Shown here: one piece after another, positions 1 through 8,787 of the stretch | How the letters are laid out: each line of letters opens with the position of its first letter | How positions within the stretch are numbered: position 1 is the stretch's first letter | Assembly: GCA_963706515.1 (NCBI GenBank) | Contig: CAVPMW010000030.1 | Span: 1-64,000, forward strand | Direction of reading: 5' to 3' | Source of the DNA: CAVPMW01 sp963706515 | GTDB lineage: Bacteria > Chloroflexota > Anaerolineae > Anaerolineales > UBA4823 | DNA length: 64,000 nt | Notes under the pieces: model-generated | The model's input: only the letters and a program-made list of their open reading frames with translations | Told to the model about the DNA's origin: nothing | Databases searched by the model: none | Program-made: the position numbers and the translations under genes

Positions 1-406
1 GGAGCCTCGCTGATATTTGTGCGGCACCCGTTTGCCTTCCGGTGTGCCCAGATCGAAGGGCTGCTGGACAGCCTTGAAGATGATATCCAGCTCCTGCAGC
101 TCGTGGACGATCTCCAGCGACCATTCCCAGGCGATCCACTTTGTGGACATACAGCACCTTGAACTCACCACGGCGGGCAGCTTCGCGCATGGCATTGATC
201 CCTGGACGGTATTTCTTGCGGTAAGCCGATTGGGCTGGATCGGCAAACACCTTGACGATCTCGACGCCATCGCGTTCAGCCTGTTCCTTGATCTGGCGCA
301 GCTGGGCATCCAGACTGAAGGAGTCGCTTTGCATCTCAGATGAATAGCGAATGTAGGCTGCTCCAGGGAGGGGGGAAGAGTCTTCTCTTTGCTTGTATCG
401 GTTCAT
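1..406 (-). CDS. Serine site-specific recombinase, N-terminal part, runs off the left edge, one frameshift
   Basis: The complement of 404-406 is an ATG behind an AAGGATTG-type ribosome site. Translation gives the resolvase fold: an AAYIRYSSEMQ segment with the catalytic serine, SLDAQLRQI, then YRPGINAMREAARRG and LYVHKVDRL. A one-base break near 124-133 moves the reading to WEWSLEIVHELQELDIIF, the expected continuation of the same family. The conserved order is seen directly; the family (serine recombinase/integrase, which cuts and rejoins DNA through a 5' phosphoserine) is established knowledge. The C-terminal DNA-binding part lies outside the window, so it is not known whether this is a large integrase or a small resolvase. 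It sits about 100 bp downstream of the small ORF in the 390-bp repeat, so both probably belong to one mobile element. Confidence 0.85.
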   Translation of the reverse strand, partial: MNRYKQREDSSPLPGAAYIRYSSEMQSDSFSLDAQLRQIKEQAERDGVEIVKVFADPAQSAYRKKYRPGINAMREAARRGEFKVLYVHKVDRLGMVAGDRPRAAGAGYHLQGCPAALRSGHTGRQTGAAQISARL

Positions 407-513
407 CTTATTCAATCCTTTCGTTCGAAGTAGTAATGTGGGGTAATAACAGAGAAAACTATCCAGATTGTTTCACGGCACACCTCCAATCCAGGAGCAG
501 CCAGGGTGATCAT

Positions 514-712
514 TTAGCTGGTATCGTTCGTCTTTTCCTGGTTGAGCGCCAGGTAACGGCGGTTGATGCGCGCCAGCCATTCGATCAGGCTTTGGGGAAG
601 CCTGTCTGGAAGGTCTGCTGCTCCTGGGAAGGGGTTATATCATCTCCAGAAACCGGTTTTTCTTGTGGGTCAGGGTTTTCGGAAAGTTTTGACTTACACT
701 CTCATCTGCCAT
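514..712 (-). CDS. Small conserved ORF of the repeat, copy 1, two frameshifts
   Basis: Starts at the complement of 710-712 after a GAGGTGCAATT ribosome site. With two one-base deletions restored it encodes a 66-residue acidic protein ending in LIEWLARINRRYLALNQEKT, nearly the same as the intact copy at 10042-10242. Conservation of the protein between diverged copies argues that it is a real gene. It precedes the serine recombinase in the same orientation, which suggests an accessory or regulatory role in that element (inference). I do not recognise the family. The C-terminal half looks helical; the N-terminal half is polar and probably disordered. Confidence 0.6.
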
Positions 713-776
713 AATTGCACCTCATACTCTAAATAGTGTTGAATGTCTCTTATGCGCTTTAGGGGGTAAAAGAAAA

Positions 777-810
777 CTCCGGTTCTGACATCATGATGTC
801 AGAACCGGAG
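777..810 (-). terminator. 34-bp perfect palindrome, terminator-like on the minus strand (copy 1)
   Basis: Two 17-base arms, CTCCGGTTCTGACATCA and its exact complement, with no spacer, followed on the minus strand by TTTTCTTTT. It lies between an AAGGAGG site and the small ORF, so it could terminate or attenuate transcription into the recombinase unit, or bind a dimeric regulator. The same palindrome is at 10307-10340. Confidence 0.6.
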
Positions 811-1103
811 CGTTGATTGTGGATTTCTCTGTAGTTTGGGTTATTCCTCCTTCAGGTTACTCCAAATCGATAACTGACCAGATTTTTTCCCCTAAGTTAC
901 AATTGCCTGCTCCCACCCCTTACATCCTCTTCAATATCGCTTCCGGCTCTTGCTCAGAGTAAATTACCCCCGGCACTCCTGCCGATAGAGGCCCATTCGA
1001 GTGGCTATTTTGCTTATATCGCTCGAATAATGAGCAGGATCAATGCCACAGAGATTATGAGCCTGACTGGCAGGATATCGTTTAGAATATATCTCAGATT
1101 GAG

Positions 1104-3598
1104 TTGATTGCTACTCTACCGACTGGTTTTGTGCAGATCGAAATGGGCTTCACAAATTTTCCTGTACAGTTGACAAGTTTCATCGGGCGCGAGCGGGAGA
1201 TTGCTGACGTCAAGCGCCTGCTATTCAGCTCGCACCTCGTCACGCTCACGGGCGCGGGCGGCAGCGGCAAGACGCGGCTGGCAATCCAGATTGCCAATGC
1301 GGTGAGCGAAACATTTGCAGATGGCGTCTGGCTTGTGGACCTGGCACCGCTGCGCGAGCCTGCACTCGTGCCGCAGCTCGTTGTGGAAGTGCTCGGCTTG
1401 CGCCCGACCGCAGACCAGCCCTTGCTGGAGACGCTGCTGAGTTTTGTGCGGTCAAAACAGTTGCTGCTCATTCTGGATAACTGCGAACACCTCAGGGAAG
1501 CCTGCGCCCAGCTTGCCCAAGGATTGTTGTCCCAGGCGCCCGACCTGCGAATTCTGGCGACCAGCCGCGAACCCCTGGCGATTGCCGGCGAAACGATTTA
1601 TCCTGTCTCCGGTCTCGCCTGGCCTTCTGTCAATGCGAAGCTGGAAGACAACCCGCAAGACTTAATGCAATATGACGCCGTTCGTCTGTTTGTTGAGCGG
1701 GCGCGCGCCATCTCGCCCAATTTCAACCTCACCTCTGAAAATGCACGATCAACCGTCGAGATTTGCCGGCGGCTGGATGGTCTCCCCCTGGCGCTGGAAC
1801 TGGCCAGCGCACGCGTCAATGTGTTGACTGTTCAGGAAATTGCCGCACGCCTTAATGACCGTTTTGCTCTGCTCACCTCCGGCCAACGAAGAGGCCATGA
1901 GCCGCGTCACCACACCCTGCGCGCGGCCATCGATTGGAGTTATGCGCTGCTTACGGCGGATGAGCAGATTTTACTGCGCCGCCTGGCGGTTTTCGAGGCC
2001 GGCTGCACGCTCGATACGGCCGAAGCCATCTGCTCAGGGGAGGGAATTGCCGCAGAGCACACACTGGATCGGATCTCCTCACTGGTGAGTAAATCATTGG
2101 TCATCGCGGATACCATTGGCCGCACCCAGGCGCGCTACCGCCTGCTCGAAACGATCCGCGAATATGCGCTCGAGAAACTGGATGAGGCGGGCGAAACGGC
2201 GCGGCTGCGCGACCGCCACCTGGACCTGTTCCTCGCCCGGGCTGAAGAAGCCGCACCGAAACTGAACGACGCCTACCAGCAGCTCTGGCTGAACTGGCTG
2301 GAAGGCGAGCACGACAACCTGCGCGCCGCCCTGGCCTGGGCGCTGGAAAGCGGCCGGATCGAGGCAGGACTGCGCATCGCCATTGCCATCACTCGATTTT
2401 GGGAGATCCGCGGTTATGTCCAAGAAGGCCTGGTGTGGTTCGAGCGTTTGCTCGCCCAGGCGGACGAGAGAATTTCTCCGGCTGTCCATGCCAATGCCCT
2501 GGTTTATGCCAGCTTTCTGGCGATGTTCCTTGGCAATGCTTCGGCAGCCACGGCGTATGGACGTGAAGCCGTCGCCCTGGCCGAGGCGGCCGGGGATGAG
2601 GGCAACCCGATCCTCATCCTCGCCCTGGCTGGCCTGGCCTCTGGAGCGAGAGTGGCAGGTGACTATCAAACCGCATTCACCATCGGGGAGCGGGCGATCC
2701 AACTGCTGCGGGACTCGTCCGGGCCCCCATTCTATCTGGGCATGACCTTACTTGCCCAGGGAGAAGTAGCAATTGAGCTGGGTTACTATGATACTGCCCA
2801 TGCATCGCTGGACGAGAGTCTGGCAATGGCCCGGGAGGCAGGCGATGCCTTTCGGATCGCGCATGCACTCAACTCCCTGGGTGATCTGGCGCGCTGCGAA
2901 GGGAAATATACCGAGGCGCACAACCGCTTATGAGAACAGTGTAGCGCTTCTGCGTGATGTTGGTGCCCAGCACGATCTGGCCTCTGTTCTGCATAATCTG
3001 GGACACACCTGCTTGCACCTGGGGGATGTCGAGCGCGCTGATGCTTTATTCAGTGAGAGTATGGCAACCCACCAGGCCGAGCAGAATATGCCTGGTATGA
3101 CAGAATGCCTGATTGGCTTCGCGGCAACCGCAGTCGTGCGTGGATTGCCAGCTGCCGGCGCACGCTTGCTCGCCGCGGCCGTTGCACTGCGTGGGCAGCG
3201 CGCCGCATCGGTATGGCAGGCGAACCCGAATGGAGGATGAACAATATCTTGAGCTCGCTCGCGCCAAGCTCACAGATGCCGAATTCCAGGCGGAGCAGGC
3301 GGCCGGGCGCGCCATGTCCCTTGAGCAGGCCGTAGACTACGCCCAGAATCTCCCGCTCAAACCAGAAATTGCACCGGCGCTCGAAGAAACACCGGATGGC
3401 CTGACCGGGCGCGAGCGCGAAATCGCCGCGCTGATCGGGCAGGGCAAGACGAACGGCGAGATTGCCACTGAACTGGTCTTGAGCAAGCGCACCGTTGAGA
3501 CGCATGTCAGCAAAATCTTATCCAAGTTGGGATTGACCAGCCGCGCCCAGATCATGCGCTGGGCGATTGATCATGGATTGACCCAAACCCCCGCATAA
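1104..3598 (+). CDS. LuxR-family regulator with NB-ARC-like ATPase and TPR repeats, frameshifted twice
   Basis: Large transcription regulator. After a QLTSFIGRERE start segment comes an ATPase with Walker A GAGGSGKTRLA and Walker B-like LLLILDNCEHL, an ATSREPL motif, then a helical TPR-like middle. The C terminus is a LuxR helix-turn-helix (LTGREREIAALIGQGKTN, VETHVSKILSKLGL). The three parts lie in different frames; breaks are near 2930 and 3230, each consistent with one base. Proteins of this build (about 830 residues) are common in Chloroflexota and actinobacteria; the signal is usually unknown. TTG at 1104 is the furthest start; ATG at 1143, just before GFTNFPVQLTSFIGRE, is equally likely. 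A hairpin terminator follows at 3625. Regulation of the next operon is possible but not shown. Confidence 0.85.
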
Positions 3599-3624
3599 GC
3601 CGCAAGCCATATTTCTGTCAAGCA

Positions 3625-3660
3625 GCGGCCACGCCTCGAGGTGTGGCCGTCTTTATGTTT
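3625..3660 (+). terminator. Hairpin terminator after the LuxR regulator
   Basis: GGCCACGCCTC pairs with GAGGTGTGGCC (one G-U) at 3627-3648 and is followed by a T-rich tail. Confidence 0.6.
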
Positions 3661-3742
3661 ATCACCCCGGTTCCGGTCAGGGAGTGTGCCAAACCTTTCG
3701 CCACTGATTCAGCACATACTTCAAAGATACGTGTGCATCTCC

Positions 3743-3783
3743 GTGTATACACTGATGACAATTTATATCTTATTTGTCATAAT
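3743..3783 (+). promoter_or_regulatory. Promoter with overlapping inverted-repeat operator
   Basis: ATGACA at 3755-3760 and CATAAT at 3778-3783 are 17 bp apart, each one base from consensus. A 7-bp inverted repeat (ATGACAA / TTGTCAT, 3755-3780) spans exactly the space between the two boxes, and a 10-bp palindrome GTGTATACAC lies just upstream (3743-3752). This layout suits a repressor or activator site controlling the SRPBCC-to-cytochrome gene run. Confidence 0.55.
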
Positions 3784-3837
3784 AGCGGTGTCATAAGAAA
3801 TACACACAATCAATCGTTTTCACAAGGAGTGATCAAC

Positions 3838-4285
3838 ATGATCAATATAGAAAAGAGCATCATCATCATGCGACCGGTTGAGGAAGTATTCGACTTACGT
3901 GAGTGACCTAACCCATTCTGCCGAATGGCAAAACGGGTTAACGGAGATCCGCCAGATCACCGAACAACCGTTGGGAGTTGGAACGCAATTTGCCTTTGTG
4001 CGGACATTTCTGGGCCGGAAAATGGAAGCGAATAATGAAATCACCGAATTTACGCCGTATACCACGGTGGCCTTCAAAACGATCTCAGGGCCGATTCCTG
4101 CTGAACCATCGTACCATTTCGAGCCAGCAGAAAAAGGCACGAAACTCACTTCGAAGATCAAAATGCAGCCCAGGGGTTTTGTCAGCCTGGCAGAACCGCT
4201 GATTTTAGCCAGTCTGGAACGGGATGTGGAAGCGAACTTGAAAGTTTTGAAAAACATGTTGGAAAGCCAGGCTGTGAGAGCCTGA
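3838..4285 (+). CDS. SRPBCC (START/polyketide-cyclase-like) protein 1, one frameshift
   Basis: ATG at 3838 follows AAGGAGTGATCAAC. The protein begins MINIEKSIIIMRPVEEVFD, the usual first strand and helix of SRPBCC ligand-binding folds, and after a one-base break near 3895 continues YVSDLTHSAEWQNGL to the end (about 149 residues). The break falls at the FD(Y) position where the paralogue at 4302 reads FDYCFDLANELKW, so it is almost certainly a lost base. SRPBCC proteins bind hydrophobic ligands; the ligand here is unknown. It is the first gene of a co-directional run reaching to 9790. Confidence 0.75.
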
Positions 4286-4301
4286 TTTTAGGAGCAATGA
4301 A

Positions 4302-4784
4302 ATGGCTGAGAATCATCATGGGATTAAGCTTATAAATTCAATCTTGATCCAACGTCCCATTGAAGAGGTTTTCGACTACTGCTTCGATCTCGCAAACGAG
4401 CTCAAATGGAACCCGGATGGACTGCTCTCACTCGAAGCCCTGACGCCACGACCTATCGTGGTCGGCACAAAATTCCTGGCAGTATGGAAGGGAAGTCCGC
4501 CCATGACCTGTGAATACAGGTACATCAACCGCCCGGTCGACTGGGAGGTCTATGCCAGCGGGAAGGGTATGGATGCTGTTTTCCGTGGGGAGGTAGCAAA
4601 GCAGGGCAGCGCGACCCGCTTGACAGTGACGATGCAACTGCTCCCCCGAGGATTCCTACGGTTGCTCTCGCCAATCTTGAGGCGCTCTTTTCAACGCGGA
4701 GAATTAAAAAACCTCGCCAGTATCAAGGCGCATATGGAAGGCTCTGCCCAACCCAATTTACCCTCTCAATCCACCACATTATAA
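4302..4784 (+). CDS. SRPBCC protein 2
   Basis: 160 residues, intact, ATG at 4302 with TAGGAG seven bases upstream. It has the same build as its upstream neighbour: INSILIQRPIEEVFDY at the N terminus, a central beta region, and a LLPRGFLRLLSPIL helix near the C terminus corresponding to MQPRGFVSLAEPLIL of the first copy. The two are tandem paralogues 16 bp apart and were probably made by duplication. A lipid- or polyketide-like ligand is the family norm; no catalytic motif is evident. Confidence 0.8.
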   Translation: MAENHHGIKLINSILIQRPIEEVFDYCFDLANELKWNPDGLLSLEALTPRPIVVGTKFLAVWKGSPPMTCEYRYINRPVDWEVYASGKGMDAVFRGEVAKQGSATRLTVTMQLLPRGFLRLLSPILRRSFQRGELKNLASIKAHMEGSAQPNLPSQSTTL

Positions 4785-4795
4785 GGGTACCCACT

Positions 4796-5150
4796 ATGAC
4801 CGTAAGTACGGTGTCCGCCCAAAATACCCGCTTCAAAGTCGGATGGATCGTCTTGCTCGTATCCGCCGCCTTGATGACTTTGGGTCATTTGAGCCATGAT
4901 TTCTTGTTATGGATGAACCCACCCTTTTTATCGGTCATACTGCTTTCAACCTCTATGCTTTTCTCATCATCTTGATCCCATTTCGGCAGGGTGAATAAGT
5001 GGGCATGGGTTGCCACCTGGATTCTCCCGGTCGTTTTGATTTTGACAGCATCCTTCGTCCCTGAGATAGTCGCCTTTTTATTTTGGGGTGGCTGCCGTTT
5101 GTGCGATGGGACTGCTATTCACGATGCGGGATTTCTTTCCGAAGGGATAG
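4796..5150 (+). CDS. Small membrane protein, frameshifted
   Basis: ATG at 4796. The first 30 codons (FKVGWIVLLVSAALMTLGHL) form a membrane helix, then the reading shifts to FIGHTAFNLYAFLIILIPFR, again to KWAWVATWILPVVLILTASF, and once more to FGVAAVCAMGLLFTMRDFF before a stop at 5148. The pieces join into a plausible protein of about 118 residues with three membrane helices. At least three one-base breaks are needed. I do not recognise a family with certainty. Confidence 0.5.
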
Positions 5151-5209
5151 CCCTCCTCGCAATGCTGAATATTCCGTTCTGCATCGTCTGTCGACCCTTC
5201 TGATCGAAG

Positions 5210-5628
5210 TTGTATGGCTATTCGGTTAATGGGTCTGAAAAGCATGCGACTCCCTTGGCAACTGCCCTATCCATTGTCGTTTTCTTCGATGCTTTTGCGT
5301 GGCTGGTTGGCACGATTCAACCCCGTTTTATGCATTCTCGCAAGGGCGTCTGCCAACGTTCGGGGGCATTCGACTCATGGGAGGACCTTTTGAGAAGCTG
5401 GGTATCGAAGCTTTGATCGTCGCCGGGATTGGTTACACCATCGTCAGCGGACTGAAGGTCCTAGCAGGGTATTGGTTATGGGGCTACAGGAAGGATGGCG
5501 CGGTCCTCGAGGCGATCCTGCTGGGCCTCAGCGCCATCTTTCGGTATGGTTTCGCCCTGCCCCTGGGACCGCTGATTGGAATCATCCAGGTTGTGTTATT
5601 AGCCCTCGCCTGGAGCTCCCTGGTTTGA
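5210..5628 (+). CDS. Membrane protein, frameshifted, uncertain start
   Basis: Two overlapping frames give ATPLATALSIVVFFDAFAWL and then, after a break near 5320, FYAFSQGRLPTFGGIRLMGG followed by three hydrophobic segments ending IIQVVLLALAWSSLV. The coding signal extends upstream of 5210 in a third frame (VLHRLSTLLIEVVWLFG from about 5173), so the true start is probably before 5173. Integral membrane protein of unknown function in the same transcription direction as its neighbours. Confidence 0.4.
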
Positions 5629-5683
5629 AACAATCTTTCCCCGAATTTTCCTGCATTGATGAATGAACATTAAGGAGACGGGA

Positions 5684-5791
5684 GTGATTACAGCTGGTCA
5701 ACCTGATACCATCACCCGTCGCATTTTTGATCAGGTCTTCCTTCAACCAGGCGATTTTACCGCCACGAAAGAGCTGCTGACAGGGCAATGA
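5684..5791 (+). pseudogene. SnoaL-like gene remnant (N-terminal 35 residues)
   Basis: A GTG behind AAGGAGACGGGA opens a 35-residue frame, DTITRRIFDQVFLQPGDFTA, matching the start of the complete SnoaL gene at 6447 (DSLIHRIFEEAFNQGNLAV) in sequence and position. It stops at 5789 and nothing downstream restores the rest; the next gene begins 31 bp later. It is read as a truncated paralogue rather than a sequencing error, because the missing part is absent and not merely out of frame. Confidence 0.5.
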
Positions 5792-5822
5792 AGGCCTTTG
5801 GGTGTGATGGAGGACCTGCTTG

Positions 5823-6450
5823 ATGAGCTTAACCACAATTACAGGAATTGCTCTGATTTTGAGCACTCTGATCTATCATGGTGGTCTTGCCTTGCTCTTT
5901 GCCCGAGCGCAGTTTGGCGAAGTATTGAATCTTTCTCGTAATGAGAAGCTCCCCATCATTGCCAGGCATCCAGCCGCATACCGGCTGGGTTGCCGCATCG
6001 TACTGGTCGGATGGATTGTGGCGGCTTTGGGATTTGTCATGCTGACAATCCTTCTTCGAGACGCAGGAGATCCAGTCATCTCCACCCTCGCCGCCGTATT
6101 GTTTCTCATTGGGATTGTCTCAGCCATCGGTTTTTGGGCGCTGCATGTCCCGGTGACCCTTTTGGCCGCGGAGGAAATCCGCCCGCACCACAAGGGTTCC
6201 GGAATATTACGAGAGCATCCAGAGAGCAGCGGATTCTTTTATCGGCGTTTATATCGTACTCGGATTGCTGGCTACGGCAGGGTTTGGATGGGCTTTGCTC
6301 CAGACCGGTTTTCTGCCGGGGTGGGTCGGATGGGTTACCCTCGGATGGGGGTTACTCTGGGCACTGGCGTTTTTGAAGACTTCCAACGGAATTCCATTAC
6401 TTCCCATGGTGATGCAGGTTGTAATTGGCATATCTCTCTTACTCAAATGA
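5823..6450 (+). CDS. Membrane protein, about 208 residues, one frameshift
   Basis: ATG at 5823 (a TTG lies just before it). N-terminal helix TTITGIALILSTLIYHGGLA, then IVLVGWIVAALGFVMLTIL and TLAAVLFLIGIVSAIGFWAL, in frame to about 6195. The continuation in another frame, YESIQRAADSFIGVYIVLGL, runs through two more helices to a stop at 6450. So five to six membrane helices with one base lost near 6195-6205. The stop overlaps the start of the SnoaL gene as ATGA, showing translational coupling. Family not recognised. Confidence 0.6.
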
Positions 6451-6872
6451 TAAAACGAACCGATTCTCTCATCCATCGCATTTTCGAAGAGGCCTTCAAC
6501 CAGGGCAATCTGGCGGTTGTGGACGAATTGCTATCTCCCGACCATTTCGCCCACAACGCTTTCGGCGGTGCTCCGAATGGCCCACAAGGTCTGAAGTGGC
6601 TGATCGCCATGTTCCGCACCGCCTTCCCAGATCTGCATTGTACGATTGAGGATGAAATCAGCGTGGGTGATCAGTTTGCCGCGCACTGGACGATGCGCGG
6701 CACGCACAAGGGATCCTTCCTGGGCAACCCGCCGACTGGCAGGCTAGTCGTGGTGCAGGGCATCATCTTCGCCCGCACTGAAAACGGCCGGATGGTCGAG
6801 GACTGGACCTTGACCGACCAGTTGGGCATCCTGCAGCAGCTCGGATTGGTTCCGCCACCGGCAGGAAATTAA
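6447..6872 (+). CDS. SnoaL-like ester cyclase / NTF2-fold protein
   Basis: 141 residues, intact. MIKRTDSLIHRIFEEAFNQG, LLSPDHFAHNA, GPQGLKWLIAMFRTAFPDLH, AAHWTMRGTHKGSFLGNPPT and ending QLGILQQLGLVPPP follow the SnoaL-like family order. Members fold as NTF2-like cones; some cyclise polyketides, most have no known substrate. The ATG at 6447 overlaps the previous stop by four bases (ATGA). A truncated relative lies at 5684-5791. Confidence 0.85.
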   Translation: MIKRTDSLIHRIFEEAFNQGNLAVVDELLSPDHFAHNAFGGAPNGPQGLKWLIAMFRTAFPDLHCTIEDEISVGDQFAAHWTMRGTHKGSFLGNPPTGRLVVVQGIIFARTENGRMVEDWTLTDQLGILQQLGLVPPPAGN

Positions 6873-6932
6873 GTTGGGGACTAATAAGCGTCTTCACATG
6901 AAAGAATCGCAACCCATCGCAGGAGAATTGAT

Positions 6933-7409
6933 ATGGCCAACAGACCATCCAAAAATTTGCTCAGAGTTCTCAATATCGCGAATAACATCCATGTCGGTCT
7001 TTATCGCAAGAGCCGCGGTAAATTCGCGAACAAGATCGCCAATTTACCGATTCTACTCATCACGACGTTTGGGCGAAAGACGGGCAAACCACATACGAAC
7101 CCGGTGGTCTATATCGAAGACGGGCAAGATTATCTGGTTACGGCCTCGGCTGGCGGGACGGATTGGCACCCCGGCTGGTATCTCAACTTGGAGAACAGGC
7201 CAGAAGCCACAATCGAAATCGGGGATAAAACCTTCAAAACCAGGGCAGTGATCATAAGCGGCGATGAACGGGTACGGTTGTACGAAAAGTTTAAAACTGC
7301 CAGTAACAACTTTGTGAAATACGAAAAAGGCACAAGCCGCATGATACCGGTGATCCGCCTGACATCCACTGGAATATTGCATTCCAAACCCGAGTTAATC
7401 AAGGAGTAA
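6933..7409 (+). CDS. Deazaflavin (F420)-type nitroreductase-family oxidoreductase
   Basis: 158 residues, ATG at 6933 with AGGAGA upstream. Matches the Ddn/FDOR split-barrel family: LLITTFGRKTGKPHTNPVVY, YLVTASAGGTDWHPGWYLNL, and the RAVIISGDERVRLYEKF helix. These enzymes use F420H2 or bind flavins, fatty acids or biliverdin; the cofactor here is inferred. The position in a run with SRPBCC, SnoaL and cytochrome c genes suggests redox modification of a small lipophilic molecule, but nothing in the sequence names it. Confidence 0.85.
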   Translation: MANRPSKNLLRVLNIANNIHVGLYRKSRGKFANKIANLPILLITTFGRKTGKPHTNPVVYIEDGQDYLVTASAGGTDWHPGWYLNLENRPEATIEIGDKTFKTRAVIISGDERVRLYEKFKTASNNFVKYEKGTSRMIPVIRLTSTGILHSKPELIKE

Positions 7410-7413
7410 CGAC

Positions 7414-8112
7414 ATGACCCCCCGCCTCGCCCGTTCTGCTGGTTGGGCTTCTTACTTCAGCGGTATCGCTGCCATTTTAGGTTTGGTGTCCCTACTCTTG
7501 TTCTTCGGACTTGAATCCGCGCCGAATACCGGGCAGGGAGTCCATATTTGGGGCCCAATCAGCGACATCTGCCCTATCCTCCAGATGCTTGCCCTAGTGG
7601 TCGTCGCAAGGGCGCTTTACCAATCGCAGCGGTCCACCGCGCCTGGCCTCAGCCTGATTGGCAGCACAATCGGGATTGCAGGGATGCTGGGAGTGGCGCT
7701 GCTCCAGCTACTCCTGATCGTCAAGGTTATAGCGTTTGAACAGGAGGTCGGCCTGGTTCTTATTGCCACTGCCGCGGTTGGTGTGTGGTTGATCTTCGTC
7801 AATTTTTTGGGCCGGCGCCAGGGAAGTCTGCCCTCGCGGCTCGCCTGGCTTGGCATCGCGGTCGGCGCCGCCTTCGTATTGGAGCCGGTGATGCTTTCTG
7901 CAGCGGGTGGAGCAGTTGCCTGGCGGGTTTTTATGTCAAACTATCTACTCCTGGCCGGGAGTGCTGTCGTATTCCTGATCTCGTATGTGGGCTTCCCGGT
8001 TTGGGCGTTCTGGCTGGGGCGCGTATTCTTGAGGGTAACTGCAACTGTGGAAAACACGAATATGCCGAACAATGTGCAATCCGATAGAGAAACATCCAAT
8101 TTTAGTAAATAA
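7414..8112 (+). CDS. Integral membrane protein, 232 residues, unknown function
   Basis: ATG at 7414, AAGGAG eight bases upstream, four bases after the previous stop. About six hydrophobic segments are visible, among them AAILGLVSLLLFFGLE, LQMLALVVVARALY, GMLGVALLQLLLIVKVI, VGLVLIATAAVGVWLIFVNF and YLLLAGSAVVFLISYVGFP. A polar C-terminal tail ends NVQSDRETSNFSK. No recognised motif. Closely packed between the F420-type gene and another membrane protein, so probably cotranscribed. Confidence 0.7.
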   Translation: MTPRLARSAGWASYFSGIAAILGLVSLLLFFGLESAPNTGQGVHIWGPISDICPILQMLALVVVARALYQSQRSTAPGLSLIGSTIGIAGMLGVALLQLLLIVKVIAFEQEVGLVLIATAAVGVWLIFVNFLGRRQGSLPSRLAWLGIAVGAAFVLEPVMLSAAGGAVAWRVFMSNYLLLAGSAVVFLISYVGFPVWAFWLGRVFLRVTATVENTNMPNNVQSDRETSNFSK

Positions 8113-8125
8113 GGATCATCCTCTC

Positions 8126-8746
8126 ATGAGCAATCGAAAGGCATCCTTGCTTGCAGGTATGTCCGCTGGGGTCGCCGGTCTGCTGGTCTTCCTGGTGATC
8201 CATCACTTCTGGATCAAGCCGATCTGGTTCATCCTGCCGATTGGGCTGGTGATTGCCGCCATCGGAGGGTTAGCCGTTGGGTGGGCATACGGTGAATTGC
8301 TACCCGGCTTGCCGCGACGACCGTGGACGACTTTCGCATGGTTTGCTCTGATTGGCCTCACTCTGGCCCCAGCGGTCGTCATTGCCCAGCTTCGCCCGCC
8401 GCTTTTCACCGGTACCGGCATGAACGTCATCGCGACTGTCAGCGTTGAGCAGGCGGCGGTCATTTTTATCCGCGACTTGCTCTTGCCGGCGGCAGTTATC
8501 GGTGGTCTATGCGGGTGGCTGATCGGGCGAACGAAGCGAGCAGTGTTGGCGACTGCCCTGGCGGGATTTGTTTTCGCCATGGGGCCAGGGCATAACGTAC
8601 CGTTCCTGGGCAATCAACCCGCAACCGGAAAAGGCATCATCTTGCTCATTGCTATTGTACTGGCGGCTTCGATCGTGCTGGTTGAGGGGCATGCGGCACT
8701 GATACGCAGAAACATGCGTTTGCGTAATAAGTTGATTTCTTTTTAG
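8126..8746 (+). CDS. Integral membrane protein, 206 residues, unknown function
   Basis: ATG at 8126 chosen because AAGGATCATCC precedes it; a longer frame back to 8072 overlaps the previous gene and lacks a ribosome site. Helices at SLLAGMSAGVAGLLVFLVIH, FILPIGLVIAAIGGLAVGWA, WFALIGLTLAPAVVIAQL, LLLPAAVIGGLCGWLIG and IILLIAIVLAASIVLVEG. Same strand and spacing as its neighbours. Function unknown. Confidence 0.7.
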   Translation: MSNRKASLLAGMSAGVAGLLVFLVIHHFWIKPIWFILPIGLVIAAIGGLAVGWAYGELLPGLPRRPWTTFAWFALIGLTLAPAVVIAQLRPPLFTGTGMNVIATVSVEQAAVIFIRDLLLPAAVIGGLCGWLIGRTKRAVLATALAGFVFAMGPGHNVPFLGNQPATGKGIILLIAIVLAASIVLVEGHAALIRRNMRLRNKLISF

Positions 8747-8787
8747 TTGGAAATGGTTAATACAATAGTCAAAAAAGGAGACTTTTA

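Larger units (their letters stand above)
492..881. repeat. 390-bp repeat, copy 1 (leader + small ORF)
   Basis: About 390 bp match 10022-10411 at roughly 90 percent identity by eye, in the same orientation. The unit holds a small minus-strand ORF, its ribosome site, a 34-bp palindrome and an AAGGAGG site further upstream. Similarity stops sharply on both sides. Copy 1 has two one-base deletions relative to copy 2. Confidence 0.85.

Noticed and set aside
340..714. 124-residue plus-strand frame
   Set aside because: It is the complement of the recombinase and repeat ORF, which show family motifs, ribosome sites and conservation between copies.
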